The translations under genes and the position numbers were made by a program. Below, in pieces: positions 1 through 5,111 of a stretch of 5,111 nt of DNA. Positions within the stretch are counted from its first letter, which is position 1. Every line of letters starts with the position of its first letter. The notes below the pieces were generated by a model. It ran no database searches, was not told the origin of the DNA, and saw only the letters and a list, made by a program, of their open reading frames with translations. The DNA comes from Bergeyella zoohelcum (GTDB lineage: Bacteria > Bacteroidota > Bacteroidia > Flavobacteriales > Weeksellaceae). The stretch lies in the NCBI GenBank assembly GCA_030523905.1, contig JAUNHO010000055.1, positions 1,578 through 6,688 on the forward strand, written 5' to 3'.

Positions 1-262
1 GTACGCCAATTTTTATCTCCGCGATATACTCTTTCGGAGCGTCTTGTATCTCGGCAATTCTTTTGGTGAATTTCCCTGTACAGACAATGAGAAGCCCTGT
101 GGCTTTTGGATCCAAAGTACCAGCGTGTCCTATCTTTATTTTTTTTAGTTTGAACTCTCTTTTTATCTTGAATTTCAGTTTATTAACCGCCTGAAAGGAA
201 GTCCAGTCTAGGGGTTTATCAATCAAGAGAATTTGTCCATTTTGTAGGTTTTCAGCAGTCAT
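1..262 (-). CDS. truB: tRNA pseudouridine(55) synthase TruB, N-terminal part (runs off the left edge)
   Basis: TruB isomerises U55 to pseudouridine in the T-loop of elongator tRNAs in the cytoplasm. Only the first 87 codons and one extra base are present; the family is normally about 230-310 residues. Visible hallmarks are the N-terminal LLIDKPLDWTS segment (residues 12-22), the catalytic block GHAGTLDPKATG (45-56), whose Asp51 matches the family's catalytic aspartate, and KEYIAEIKIG (77-86), the usual strand with the conserved tyrosine. The ATG at 262-260 is chosen because it overlaps the uppP stop codon (TAATG) and gives the expected short leader before LLIDKP. It is the fourth gene of the ftsX operon and has no promoter of its own that I can see. 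The frame is open to the window edge, so it is partial because of the window, not broken. The identity is secure from the catalytic motif. Confidence 0.96.
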   Translation of the reverse strand, partial: MTAENLQNGQILLIDKPLDWTSFQAVNKLKFKIKREFKLKKIKIGHAGTLDPKATGLLIVCTGKFTKRIAEIQDAPKEYIAEIKIGV

Positions 263-1080
263 TATTGGAAGAAATAAAAATAAATTAAAAGCCCTATTCC
301 TACAAAAATTCTATACCAACCCCAAGGGCGGAAACCATATTTATTCAGTAAACTGATGAAGGTTTTTATTGCTATAAGAGCCACCACAAATGCCACCAAA
401 TTGCCCACCACGAAAGCCGTAATATTTTCACTAGAAGACAAAATCATTTCGTAGCCTTTCGCTTCATTCGGTGTGCCTTTACCCCAAGTTTTTACAAAAA
501 TGGAATAAACCGTAACCGCCAACATCGTAGGAACTGCCAAAAAGAATGAAAATTCTGCCGCCGCTTTACGAGTTAGTTTTTGTGTCATCCCCCCAATAAT
601 AGAGGCTGCGGAACGGCTAGTACCTGGCATCATTGCTAAACATTGCCAAAATCCTATGATGATTGCCGTCTTTATTGGCATTTGTTTTTCGTCTTCTATT
701 CTAGGGTTTTTGAACCAAGAATCAGCGAAAAGAAGAATGCCCCCACCGAGTACCAACACCGATGAAATCGCTATCTGATTGCCCAGCACCGCCTCTATTT
801 TATCATCAAATAAATAGCCTAAAACCAATGCAGGAATAACGGCAAAACTCAGTTTGAAATAAAATTTGAGATTGGTAAAATCAAAAAACTTTCTCCAATA
901 GGCTACCACTACCGAAAGTATCGCCCCAAACTGAATGGAGACCTGAAACATCTTCAAAAACTCGGTTTCTTGCATACCCATAAGACTCGCCGTAAAGCCC
1001 ATATGTGCCGTGGAAGAAATCGGTAAATACTCCGTAAGCCCTTCTACAATGGCTATGATGATGGTTTTTAGTAAATCCAT
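262..1080 (-). CDS. uppP: Undecaprenyl-diphosphatase UppP (BacA family)
   Basis: This 272-residue integral membrane enzyme dephosphorylates undecaprenyl pyrophosphate to undecaprenyl phosphate, recycling the lipid carrier for peptidoglycan and surface polysaccharides; extra copies give bacitracin resistance in other bacteria. Both BacA signatures are intact: EGLTEYLPISSTAH at residues 13-26 (Glu13, Glu17, Ser22, Ser23 and His26 correspond to the acidic, serine and histidine active-site positions) and PGTSRSA at 152-158 with the catalytic Arg156. About seven to eight hydrophobic helices are seen, with a short hydrophilic loop near 197-219. The length is normal for the family (roughly 265-280). 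It lies third in the operon: its ATG overlaps the stop of the DUF3098 gene and its TAA overlaps the truB start, both as TAATG. Nothing suggests loss of function. The unrelated PAP2-type phosphatases can be excluded by the motifs. Confidence 0.97.
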   Translation of the reverse strand: MDLLKTIIIAIVEGLTEYLPISSTAHMGFTASLMGMQETEFLKMFQVSIQFGAILSVVVAYWRKFFDFTNLKFYFKLSFAVIPALVLGYLFDDKIEAVLGNQIAISSVLVLGGGILLFADSWFKNPRIEDEKQMPIKTAIIIGFWQCLAMMPGTSRSAASIIGGMTQKLTRKAAAEFSFFLAVPTMLAVTVYSIFVKTWGKGTPNEAKGYEMILSSSENITAFVVGNLVAFVVALIAIKTFISLLNKYGFRPWGWYRIFVGIGLLIYFYFFQ

Positions 1081-1367
1081 TATTTTTCCGTTTCTGTATT
1101 TTTATTAATTTTCAAAATGGCATAAATTTCCACCACAAAACCGATGATAACCAAAAGTGGAGCAATCCTTATTCTACGGATAGAAAAAATATCATCATTC
1201 CACTCGTTTGGGTTGTATTTTCCGTTTATTGTATTGGCATCAGCCCCCATCATTAGGGCAAAACCAAGGATAATAAACACCAAACCAATAATCATAAATT
1301 TATAATTTTCCTTACCAAAATAGAACATTGTATTATCATTTTTTGGTTCTAATTGCTTGTTTTTCAT
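1080..1367 (-). CDS. Small two-helix membrane protein of the DUF3098 family
   Basis: This is a 95-residue protein of unknown function resembling the DUF3098 family, which I know mainly from Bacteroidota. It starts with a hydrophilic stretch ending in FGKENYK (17-23), followed by a first membrane helix (about 24-41, ending LMMGAD), a polar loop of about 25 residues (NGKYNPNEWNDDIF), the conserved-looking FSIRRIRIAP segment (61-70), a second helix (about 69-86) and a charged tail. It probably sits in the inner membrane as a hairpin. The ATG lies one base after the ftsX stop (TAA T ATG) and its TAA overlaps the uppP ATG, so it is co-transcribed, and probably co-translated, with ftsX and uppP. 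That context suggests an envelope or division role, but this is inference from position only. The family call is by pattern memory without a profile search. Confidence 0.85.
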   Translation of the reverse strand: MKNKQLEPKNDNTMFYFGKENYKFMIIGLVFIILGFALMMGADANTINGKYNPNEWNDDIFSIRRIRIAPLLVIIGFVVEIYAILKINKNTETEK

Positions 1368-1368
1368 A

Positions 1369-2268
1369 TTAGTTGTAATACAAATCGTCTATATTAGTTT
1401 TCAAAAATCTCCAAGTTGCAAAAATGGTACTGATAATGGTAATAAATATCCCTACACACAGAACTAACAATATGAGCCACAGGTATTTAGCATCATTTTG
1501 AATAAATGCCTGTCCTATTTCTGATGTGAAATAATACCAAACACCAAACAACGCTACAAGCCCAATGATAGACCCTAAAATCCCCAATATTACAGCCTCT
1601 ATAATAAATGGTTTTAGGATAAATCTTCTTCTTGCTCCTACTAGTTGCATCGTTTTGATAATGAATCTTTTAGAGAATATTTTCAAACGAATAGAGTTGT
1701 TAATTAGCACCACCGCCAATATTAAAAATAGAGCCGAAAAACCTAAAATCCATTTCAAAATTCTATTGAGGTTATTATAAACATCTACCATTACGGTACT
1801 ATCATTTTTCACAGATTTCACCCCTTCCACAGCGGCTAATTGCTTCATTGCTTCATCTATTTTTGCGGGATCTACATACTCTGGTTTCAGCGTAACCTCC
1901 ACAGAAGACGGGTAGATATGCCCATCAAAAAGCGTCTCACTATCTATCCCCATAGCCTTTCTAGCCTCCTCACTTGCCATTTCTCTGGTAATATAGACTG
2001 CCTTTTTCACAGGGGTAAGAGCCTGAATTTTTTGCAGAGCAGCCTCTTCCAGCTTCATTATTTTTACGGAATCTTTTGCATCATAATCTTCATCAAAAAA
2101 AGCACTCACTACCAGTTGTTCCTTGATATAGTCAGAATATTTCTGAGCGTTGATGAGTATAAGCCCCATCAAACCAAGTAAAAACAATACCAATGAGATG
2201 GAAATAACCACCGTAATATTGCTGGAACGCAGTCTTCTTTTGTTGAAATCATCTACTGTTTTTGCCAT
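1369..2268 (-). CDS. ftsX: Cell division protein FtsX (ABC transporter permease)
   Basis: FtsX is the membrane subunit of the FtsEX complex, which uses ATP hydrolysis by FtsE to activate peptidoglycan hydrolases at the division septum. The 299-residue protein has the expected plan: cytoplasmic N-terminus, TM1 (about 18-40), a large extracytoplasmic domain (about 41-168, with the helical ITREMASEEARKAMG segment at 93-107), TM2 (about 171-191), a cytoplasmic segment with the permease-like MQLVGARRRFILKPFIIEA at 207-225, then TM3 (about 222-246) and TM4 (about 262-286), and a short tail ending DDLYYN. Length matches the family (about 290-350). It is the first gene of the minus-strand operon with DUF3098, uppP and truB. 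No ftsE is next to it; in this phylum ftsE is generally elsewhere. The ATG is the first after the divergent AT-rich region. A generic FtsX-domain permease is the main alternative, but size and four-helix layout favour true FtsX. Confidence 0.93.
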   Translation of the reverse strand: MAKTVDDFNKRRLRSSNITVVISISLVLFLLGLMGLILINAQKYSDYIKEQLVVSAFFDEDYDAKDSVKIMKLEEAALQKIQALTPVKKAVYITREMASEEARKAMGIDSETLFDGHIYPSSVEVTLKPEYVDPAKIDEAMKQLAAVEGVKSVKNDSTVMVDVYNNLNRILKWILGFSALFLILAVVLINNSIRLKIFSKRFIIKTMQLVGARRRFILKPFIIEAVILGILGSIIGLVALFGVWYYFTSEIGQAFIQNDAKYLWLILLVLCVGIFITIISTIFATWRFLKTNIDDLYYN

Positions 2269-2285
2269 TGAATAAAATTTTTCGG

Positions 2286-2293
2286 CTAAAATA
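2286..2293 (-). promoter_or_regulatory. Candidate -7 box of the ftsX operon
   Basis: Read on the minus strand, these bases are TATTTTAG, matching the Bacteroidota -7 consensus TAnnTTTG at 5 of the 6 fixed positions. It lies 17 nt before the ftsX ATG, which would give a leader of about 10 nt. No TTTG or TTG element is found about 19-21 nt upstream, so the call rests on the -7 box and position alone. Confidence 0.4.
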
Positions 2294-2334
2294 GAAAAAA
2301 TCTTCCGAAATTTGCCGATTATTAGTAATAAAAA

Positions 2335-2364
2335 TTGTTAAAAAAATTATAAAATTTATTTTTA
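2335..2364 (+). promoter_or_regulatory. Candidate promoter of rsmA (TTG - N19 - TATTTTTA)
   Basis: A TTG at 2335-2337 is followed after 19 nt by TATTTTTA (2357-2364), which matches the Bacteroidota -7 consensus TAnnTTTG at all fixed positions except the last. Transcription would begin near 2371, giving a leader of about 15 nt before the rsmA ATG at 2387. The region is so AT-rich that chance matches are likely. Confidence 0.4.
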
Positions 2365-2386
2365 CATCAATTTAAAAATATAAATA

Positions 2387-3154
2387 ATGAATGTAAGAGC
2401 AAAAAAACATCTGGGACAACACTTCCTGACCGATGAGAATATCGCAAAAAAAATAGCAGATTCTTTATCTTTTGATAATTATGACTATGCCTTGGAAGTT
2501 GGGCCTGGTATGGGGGTACTTACGAAATATCTTTTAGAAAAAAACAAAAATCTTTACCTAGCAGAAATAGATGAAGAATCTATCAATTATCTTAAAAATA
2601 ATTATGAAAATATCACAGAAAAAACTTTTGTAGGAGATTTTTTGAAAACAGATTTTAGTTTTTCTGAAAATAATGAAATTGGTATAATTGGAAATTTTCC
2701 GTATAATATTTCCTCACAGATTTTATTTCACATCATTGATAATTATGAAAAAATCCCAGAAATGGCAGGTATGTTCCAAAAGGAAGTAGCCGAACGAACC
2801 GCCGCTGTACCACGCACCAAAGACTATGGCATACTCTCCGTGATGGTTCAGGCATACTACGATGTGAAATATCTTTTTACCGTGAATGAAAATGTTTTCA
2901 ACCCACCACCAAAAGTGAAATCTGGCGTTATAAGAATGCTAAGAAACCCAAAAGAAGGTTTGCAAGGAAATGAGCAAATTTTTAAGAATATCGTAAAAAC
3001 AGGATTCAACCAAAGACGAAAAAAACTCTCCAATGCACTGAAGCCCTTGGGAATACCAGAACACATCAAAAATCATTCGTTTTTAGATAAACGGGCGGAG
3101 GAGCTTTCGGTAGAGGATTTCATTAGTTTTACTACCGAATGGAAAAACGGATAA
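2387..3154 (+). CDS. rsmA: 16S rRNA dimethyladenosine transferase RsmA (KsgA)
   Basis: RsmA uses S-adenosylmethionine to dimethylate the two adjacent adenines in the 3'-terminal helix 45 loop of 16S rRNA (A1518/A1519 in E. coli), a late checkpoint in 30S subunit assembly. At 255 residues it has the normal length. Motifs in order: KKHLGQHFL (6-14), SAM-binding motif I EVGPGMGVLT (37-46), the acidic AEID (59-62), GDFL (83-86), catalytic motif IV NFPYNISS (103-110, an NFPY version of the usual NLPY), the target-recognition segment FNPPPKVKSGVIRM (171-184) and the C-terminal FNQRRKKLSNAL (207-218). The ATG at 2387 places KKHLGQHFL at the usual distance from the N-terminus, and no Shine-Dalgarno site is seen. 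It diverges from ftsX and converges on the YihY gene 4 nt away. G+C and third-position G+C rise sharply about halfway through the gene (see findings), although the frame and all motifs remain intact. Confidence 0.97.
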   Translation: MNVRAKKHLGQHFLTDENIAKKIADSLSFDNYDYALEVGPGMGVLTKYLLEKNKNLYLAEIDEESINYLKNNYENITEKTFVGDFLKTDFSFSENNEIGIIGNFPYNISSQILFHIIDNYEKIPEMAGMFQKEVAERTAAVPRTKDYGILSVMVQAYYDVKYLFTVNENVFNPPPKVKSGVIRMLRNPKEGLQGNEQIFKNIVKTGFNQRRKKLSNALKPLGIPEHIKNHSFLDKRAEELSVEDFISFTTEWKNG

Positions 3155-3158
3155 CTCC

Positions 3159-4082
3159 CTATGACTGAGCGTTTTGCTTGGTCTTTTTTTCTTCCCTTAC
3201 CTTCTGTATCGCAAGGTTGAGTTCATTCCCAAATAGAAGTAAATAAACATTGATATTCACCCAAATCATCACTAAAATCATCGTTCCAATAGAGCCGTAA
3301 AGAACATTGTAATTAGCAAAATTAGTAGCATAAATAGCAAAACCAAAAGTAGTAAGAACGAATAAAATAGTGGTAAGAATTGCCCCTGGTATCGCCTGTG
3401 TAAAGCGTTTTAATTTAGCCGACCCCACCCAATAAAACAGCGTAAGTAACAGGAAGTAAAATAACGGAAACGACACAAAACCAATGAGTTTTGAAAGATT
3501 ATTCGTGAGCCAAGGAACATCATAACTTGGGGTAAAAAGTTTCAGTACCACCTCCGAATAATACACACCCCAAAGCGAAATAACCACCACACTTATCGCC
3601 CCTATCGTGATGAAAAATGAGATGATATACTCCTTCACATCACTATGCTGCTCCTCTATATTATCATTAAAACCATCAATGAGAGCGAAAGTCCCATTTG
3701 TAGCAAAAACCAAGGCTAACAAAATCGTCAAAGGGCTTGTATTAGAGGTATTTGGCATTATATTTTCGGTAATATAATTGATGATTTCGCCTTTCATTTC
3801 CCCTGGTATAATATTTTTTATCAAATCCTCAAAAATATAGCTTTGTAGTTCATCATAATGTGGTAAATAGGGTAAAACTGATACTAAAAATAACAAAAAT
3901 GGAAAGATAGACAATACAAAATTCCAAGAAATAGCACCTGCTTTTCTCCCTATATTAGTCTTGAAAATTCCTTCCACATAAATTTGAAACATTTTATATA
4001 GAGAAATTCCCAAAAATGGAATATGAATTTTATCAAAAAAAAACTGGATTTTCCGTACAAATTTCAAGTTTTTTATCGCCAT
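3159..4082 (-). CDS. YihY/BrkB (UPF0761) family inner-membrane protein
   Basis: This 307-residue polytopic membrane protein belongs to the YihY/BrkB family, whose molecular function is not firmly established. Family members were once labelled ribonuclease BN; that activity was later assigned to a different protein. After a basic amphipathic start, the family-like GRKAGAISWNFVLSIFPFLLF (45-65) enters the first helix. Further hydrophobic segments lie at about 117-137, 152-178, 198-219, 230-252 and 265-288. The C-terminal signature YNVLYGSIGTMILVMIWVNI (258-277) followed by LLLFGNELN (281-289) is typical, and the tail is charged and cytoplasmic-looking. The ATG at 4082 is the only one in frame before an upstream stop at 4130-4128. 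The stop codon is TAG at 3161-3159, 4 nt from the rsmA stop. It is divergent from rlmH and probably monocistronic. Family is confident; role is unknown. Confidence 0.92.
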   Translation of the reverse strand: MAIKNLKFVRKIQFFFDKIHIPFLGISLYKMFQIYVEGIFKTNIGRKAGAISWNFVLSIFPFLLFLVSVLPYLPHYDELQSYIFEDLIKNIIPGEMKGEIINYITENIMPNTSNTSPLTILLALVFATNGTFALIDGFNDNIEEQHSDVKEYIISFFITIGAISVVVISLWGVYYSEVVLKLFTPSYDVPWLTNNLSKLIGFVSFPLFYFLLLTLFYWVGSAKLKRFTQAIPGAILTTILFVLTTFGFAIYATNFANYNVLYGSIGTMILVMIWVNINVYLLLFGNELNLAIQKVREEKKTKQNAQS

Positions 4083-4088
4083 AAATAC

Positions 4089-4096
4089 TATATTTG
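4089..4096 (+). promoter_or_regulatory. Candidate -7 box of rlmH
   Basis: TATATTTG is an exact match to the Bacteroidota -7 consensus TAnnTTTG. Transcription would start near 4103, about 10 nt before the rlmH ATG at 4113. No TTG/TTTG -33 element is found at the expected distance; the nearest partial match is TTTC at 4062-4065. The box forms the left arm of the perfect inverted repeat at 4089-4107. Confidence 0.6.
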
Positions 4097-4099
4097 TCG

Positions 4100-4107
4100 C
4101 AAATATA
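4100..4107 (-). promoter_or_regulatory. Candidate -7 box of the YihY-family gene
   Basis: Read on the minus strand, these bases are TATATTTG, again an exact TAnnTTTG. Transcription would start near 4093, about 11 nt before the ATG at 4082. No minus-strand TTG is seen at 17-23 nt upstream. It faces the rlmH box across 3 nt, so RNA polymerase probably cannot occupy both at once. Confidence 0.5.
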
Positions 4108-4112
4108 CGAAA

Positions 4113-4586
4113 ATGAAAATTAACCTGCTATGTATAGGAAAAACCGACCAGAAGGAGATAAAATCCTTGATTGATTATTACATAATACGGCTACCAAAGC
4201 ATTGGAATTTTGAAATTATAGAAATCCCAGATGTGAAAAATGCAAAAAACAAAACGCCTGAAATCATAAAGAAAGAAGAAGCTAAACTATTTGAACAACA
4301 GATAGATAGCGGAGATTGGGTAATACTTTTGGACGAAAAAGGGAAACAATACACCAGCAGAGAGTTTTCCGCAAAAATCATTAATTGGCAAAACGCATCG
4401 GTAAAAAAAATTCATATTCTCATCGGTGGTGCCTATGGTTTTAGCGATGAAATTTATGCTCGTGCCAATGAAAAATTAGCCCTTTCCAAAATGACTTTTA
4501 CTCATCAAATGGTGCGTCTGTTCATCACCGAACAACTCTACCGAGCCGACCAAATTCTACAAGGAAAACCTTATCATAACGACTAA
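4113..4586 (+). CDS. rlmH: 23S rRNA (pseudouridine(1915)-N3)-methyltransferase RlmH
   Basis: RlmH is a small SPOUT-class methyltransferase that forms a homodimer and adds a methyl group from S-adenosylmethionine to N3 of pseudouridine 1915 in helix 69 of 23S rRNA, acting on assembled 70S ribosomes. The 157-residue length is typical (about 155-160). Motifs are the N-terminal MKINLLCIGKTD (1-12), LLDEKGKQYTSREFS (72-86), the SAM-pocket strand HILIGGAYGF (101-110), and the knot region MTFTHQMVRLFITEQLYRA (127-145) ending in the conserved GKPYH (151-155). The frame is open upstream to an ATG at 4023, which would add 30 lysine- and tyrosine-rich residues with no family counterpart and would overlap the start of the opposite-strand gene. 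The ATG at 4113 fits the family and lies just after a TAnnTTTG box. The gene is probably monocistronic, ending at a strong terminator. Confidence 0.97.
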   Translation: MKINLLCIGKTDQKEIKSLIDYYIIRLPKHWNFEIIEIPDVKNAKNKTPEIIKKEEAKLFEQQIDSGDWVILLDEKGKQYTSREFSAKIINWQNASVKKIHILIGGAYGFSDEIYARANEKLALSKMTFTHQMVRLFITEQLYRADQILQGKPYHND

Positions 4587-4587
4587 A

Positions 4588-4620
4588 AAAATCGGAGTTT
4601 TATTTTTAATCTCCGATTTT
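4588..4620. terminator. Bidirectional intrinsic terminator between rlmH and the rhomboid gene
   Basis: The arms AAAATCGGAG (4588-4597) and CTCCGATTTT (4611-4620) form a perfect 10-bp stem with a 13-nt AT-rich loop. On the plus strand it begins 2 nt after the rlmH stop and is followed by ATTTTTATTA. On the minus strand the 3' arm runs into seven consecutive T residues (complement of 4585-4591), an even better U-tract, just after the rhomboid gene. It can therefore end both convergent transcripts. Confidence 0.88.
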
Positions 4621-4634
4621 ATTTTTATTAATAT

Positions 4635-5111
4635 TTACCTATTTTTATTGAAAATAATATAACCTAAATACATCAAAGGAAGAGACATCAGAGCGATATA
4701 TAAAATATTAGAAAAAGCGATAGTAGGAAGAAAAACAAATGCGGAAACAAGACCGAAAAACGCCCCACCTAGATGAGCTGCGTGTCCTATATTATCATTC
4801 ATACGAGGGTTTAGCATCATATAAACAGAATAACTAAAATACAGAAAACCAAATATATAGCCTGGTATAGGGATAGGAATGAAAAACATATAAATCCCCA
4901 AATCTGGAATTGCAGCAATGGAAGCAAATAAAATACCAGCCACACCACCACTCGCACCAATAGCTGAATACCACCCTTGATTTTTATATAGATATAAAGA
5001 AAATAAATTCCCCAGTAAAATAGCCCCCACATAGATAAAGAAAAAACCAAGTAAGCCGAAGAAATTAACAACCGTACCTCCAAAGAAATATAGCGTTATC
5101 ATATTGAAAAC
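4635..5111 (-). CDS. Rhomboid family intramembrane serine protease, C-terminal part (N-terminus beyond the right edge)
   Basis: Rhomboids cleave transmembrane substrates within the inner membrane using a Ser-His dyad. The visible 158 residues carry the diagnostic elements: FNM at the very edge (Asn3 of the fragment fits the Asn of the TM2 HxxxN motif), GASGGVAG (52-59) with catalytic Ser54, and GHAAHLGG (109-116), where His113 of HLGG is the expected catalytic histidine in TM6. One or two hydrophobic segments follow, and the protein ends in NKNR. The frame stays open through 5111. The ATG at 5102 is internal to the FNM motif and is not the true start, so at least TM1 and part of TM2 lie outside. 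The gene converges on rlmH with a shared terminator. Substrate and physiological role cannot be told from sequence. It looks catalytically competent, not an inactive iRhom-like relative. Confidence 0.94.
   Translation of the reverse strand, partial: VFNMITLYFFGGTVVNFFGLLGFFFIYVGAILLGNLFSLYLYKNQGWYSAIGASGGVAGILFASIAAIPDLGIYMFFIPIPIPGYIFGFLYFSYSVYMMLNPRMNDNIGHAAHLGGAFFGLVSAFVFLPTIAFSNILYIALMSLPLMYLGYIIFNKNR

Larger units (their letters stand above)
2269..2386. other. AT-rich divergent intergenic region between ftsX and rsmA
   Basis: This 118-bp stretch is the longest gene-free segment of the window. It carries the candidate ftsX and rsmA promoter boxes and a small palindrome, TTATTA-G-TAATAA (2319-2331), between them. 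I see no open frame, RNA gene or riboswitch-like structure. Both genes start without a purine-rich Shine-Dalgarno site, as is usual for this phylum. Confidence 0.75.
4089..4107. repeat. Perfect inverted repeat, 8-bp arms with 3-nt spacer
   Basis: The arms TATATTTG (4089-4096) and CAAATATA (4100-4107) are exact reverse complements separated by TCG. Symmetry stops there: the next flanking bases are C and C. It occupies most of the 30-nt gap between the divergent YihY-family gene and rlmH. It can be read as a symmetric bidirectional promoter, because each arm is a perfect -7 box, or as a dimeric regulator's operator; the sequence alone does not decide. Confidence 0.85.

Noticed and set aside
1565..1780. 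Plus-strand open frame of 71 codons inside ftsX
   Set aside because: It is antisense to the strongly supported ftsX membrane domain, has no recognisable protein features and no promoter or start context.
1840..2181. Plus-strand open frame of 113 codons inside ftsX
   Set aside because: It mirrors the extracytoplasmic domain of FtsX on the other strand; its composition (many His, Cys, Phe, Leu) is that of a shadow frame, and no family is recognisable.
2857..3069. Minus-strand open frame of 70 codons inside rsmA
   Set aside because: It is antisense to the conserved FNPPPKVKSG and FNQRRKKLSNAL region of RsmA, which explains the openness of the frame.
3168..3191. Possible terminator at the rsmA end (AGC-GTTTT-GCT followed by a T run)
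   Set aside because: The stem has only 3 bp and is separated from the T run by TGGTC, too weak to call; it also lies inside the YihY coding sequence.
3159..4082. Annotation of the YihY-family gene as ribonuclease BN
   Set aside because: This is a historical misassignment in the family; the protein is a polytopic membrane protein without nuclease motifs.
4178..4381. Minus-strand open frame of 67 codons inside rlmH
   Set aside because: It is antisense to confident rlmH coding sequence, with low-complexity Ser/Phe content and no supporting context.
4817..5083. Second minus-strand frame of 88 codons overlapping the rhomboid gene
   Set aside because: It is hydrophobic only because it is a shifted frame of a membrane protein gene; the catalytic motifs lie in the other frame, which continues intact.
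1..5111. Mobile elements, CRISPR arrays, defence or toxin-antitoxin genes, tRNA or rRNA genes
   Set aside because: No transposase or integrase motif, no spaced direct repeats, no tRNA-like cloverleaf and no recognisable accessory gene was found; the window is almost fully occupied by core genes.

Overview
The window is ordinary chromosomal housekeeping DNA from a Bacteroidota bacterium, most likely a flavobacterium of the Chryseobacterium/Riemerella (Weeksellaceae) type. The evidence is low G+C, start codons without Shine-Dalgarno sites, promoter-like TAnnTTTG boxes instead of sigma70-type elements, and the gene string ftsX - DUF3098 - uppP - truB. The genus is an inference from memory of protein flavour, not from a search.

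Positions 1-2268 hold one tightly packed minus-strand operon, transcribed right to left: ftsX (cell division/envelope ABC-type permease), a small DUF3098 two-helix membrane protein, uppP (undecaprenyl-diphosphatase) and the 5' part of truB (tRNA pseudouridine-55 synthase), which runs off the left edge. Junctions are +1, -1 and -1 nt, two of them TAATG stop/start overlaps, so translational coupling is likely. Positions 2269-2386 are a short AT-rich divergent promoter region. rsmA (16S rRNA dimethyladenosine transferase) is read rightward from 2387 and converges, with only 4 nt between stop codons, on a YihY/BrkB-family membrane protein gene (3159-4082, minus).

The YihY gene diverges from rlmH (23S rRNA pseudouridine-1915 methyltransferase, plus strand, true start 4113). 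Their 30-nt gap holds a perfect inverted repeat made of two face-to-face TAnnTTTG boxes, a candidate bidirectional promoter. rlmH converges on a rhomboid intramembrane protease gene (minus, N-terminus beyond the right edge). A strong inverted-repeat terminator between them can serve both genes.

Two themes recur: envelope biogenesis (FtsX, UppP, DUF3098, YihY, rhomboid) and ribosome/tRNA modification (TruB, RsmA, RlmH). No mobile element, CRISPR array, RNA gene or defence system is visible, and no gene-free stretch exceeds about 120 bases. I do not see a previously undescribed system. The points most worth a second look are the symmetric promoter at 4089-4107 and a sharp composition change inside rsmA near 2760.
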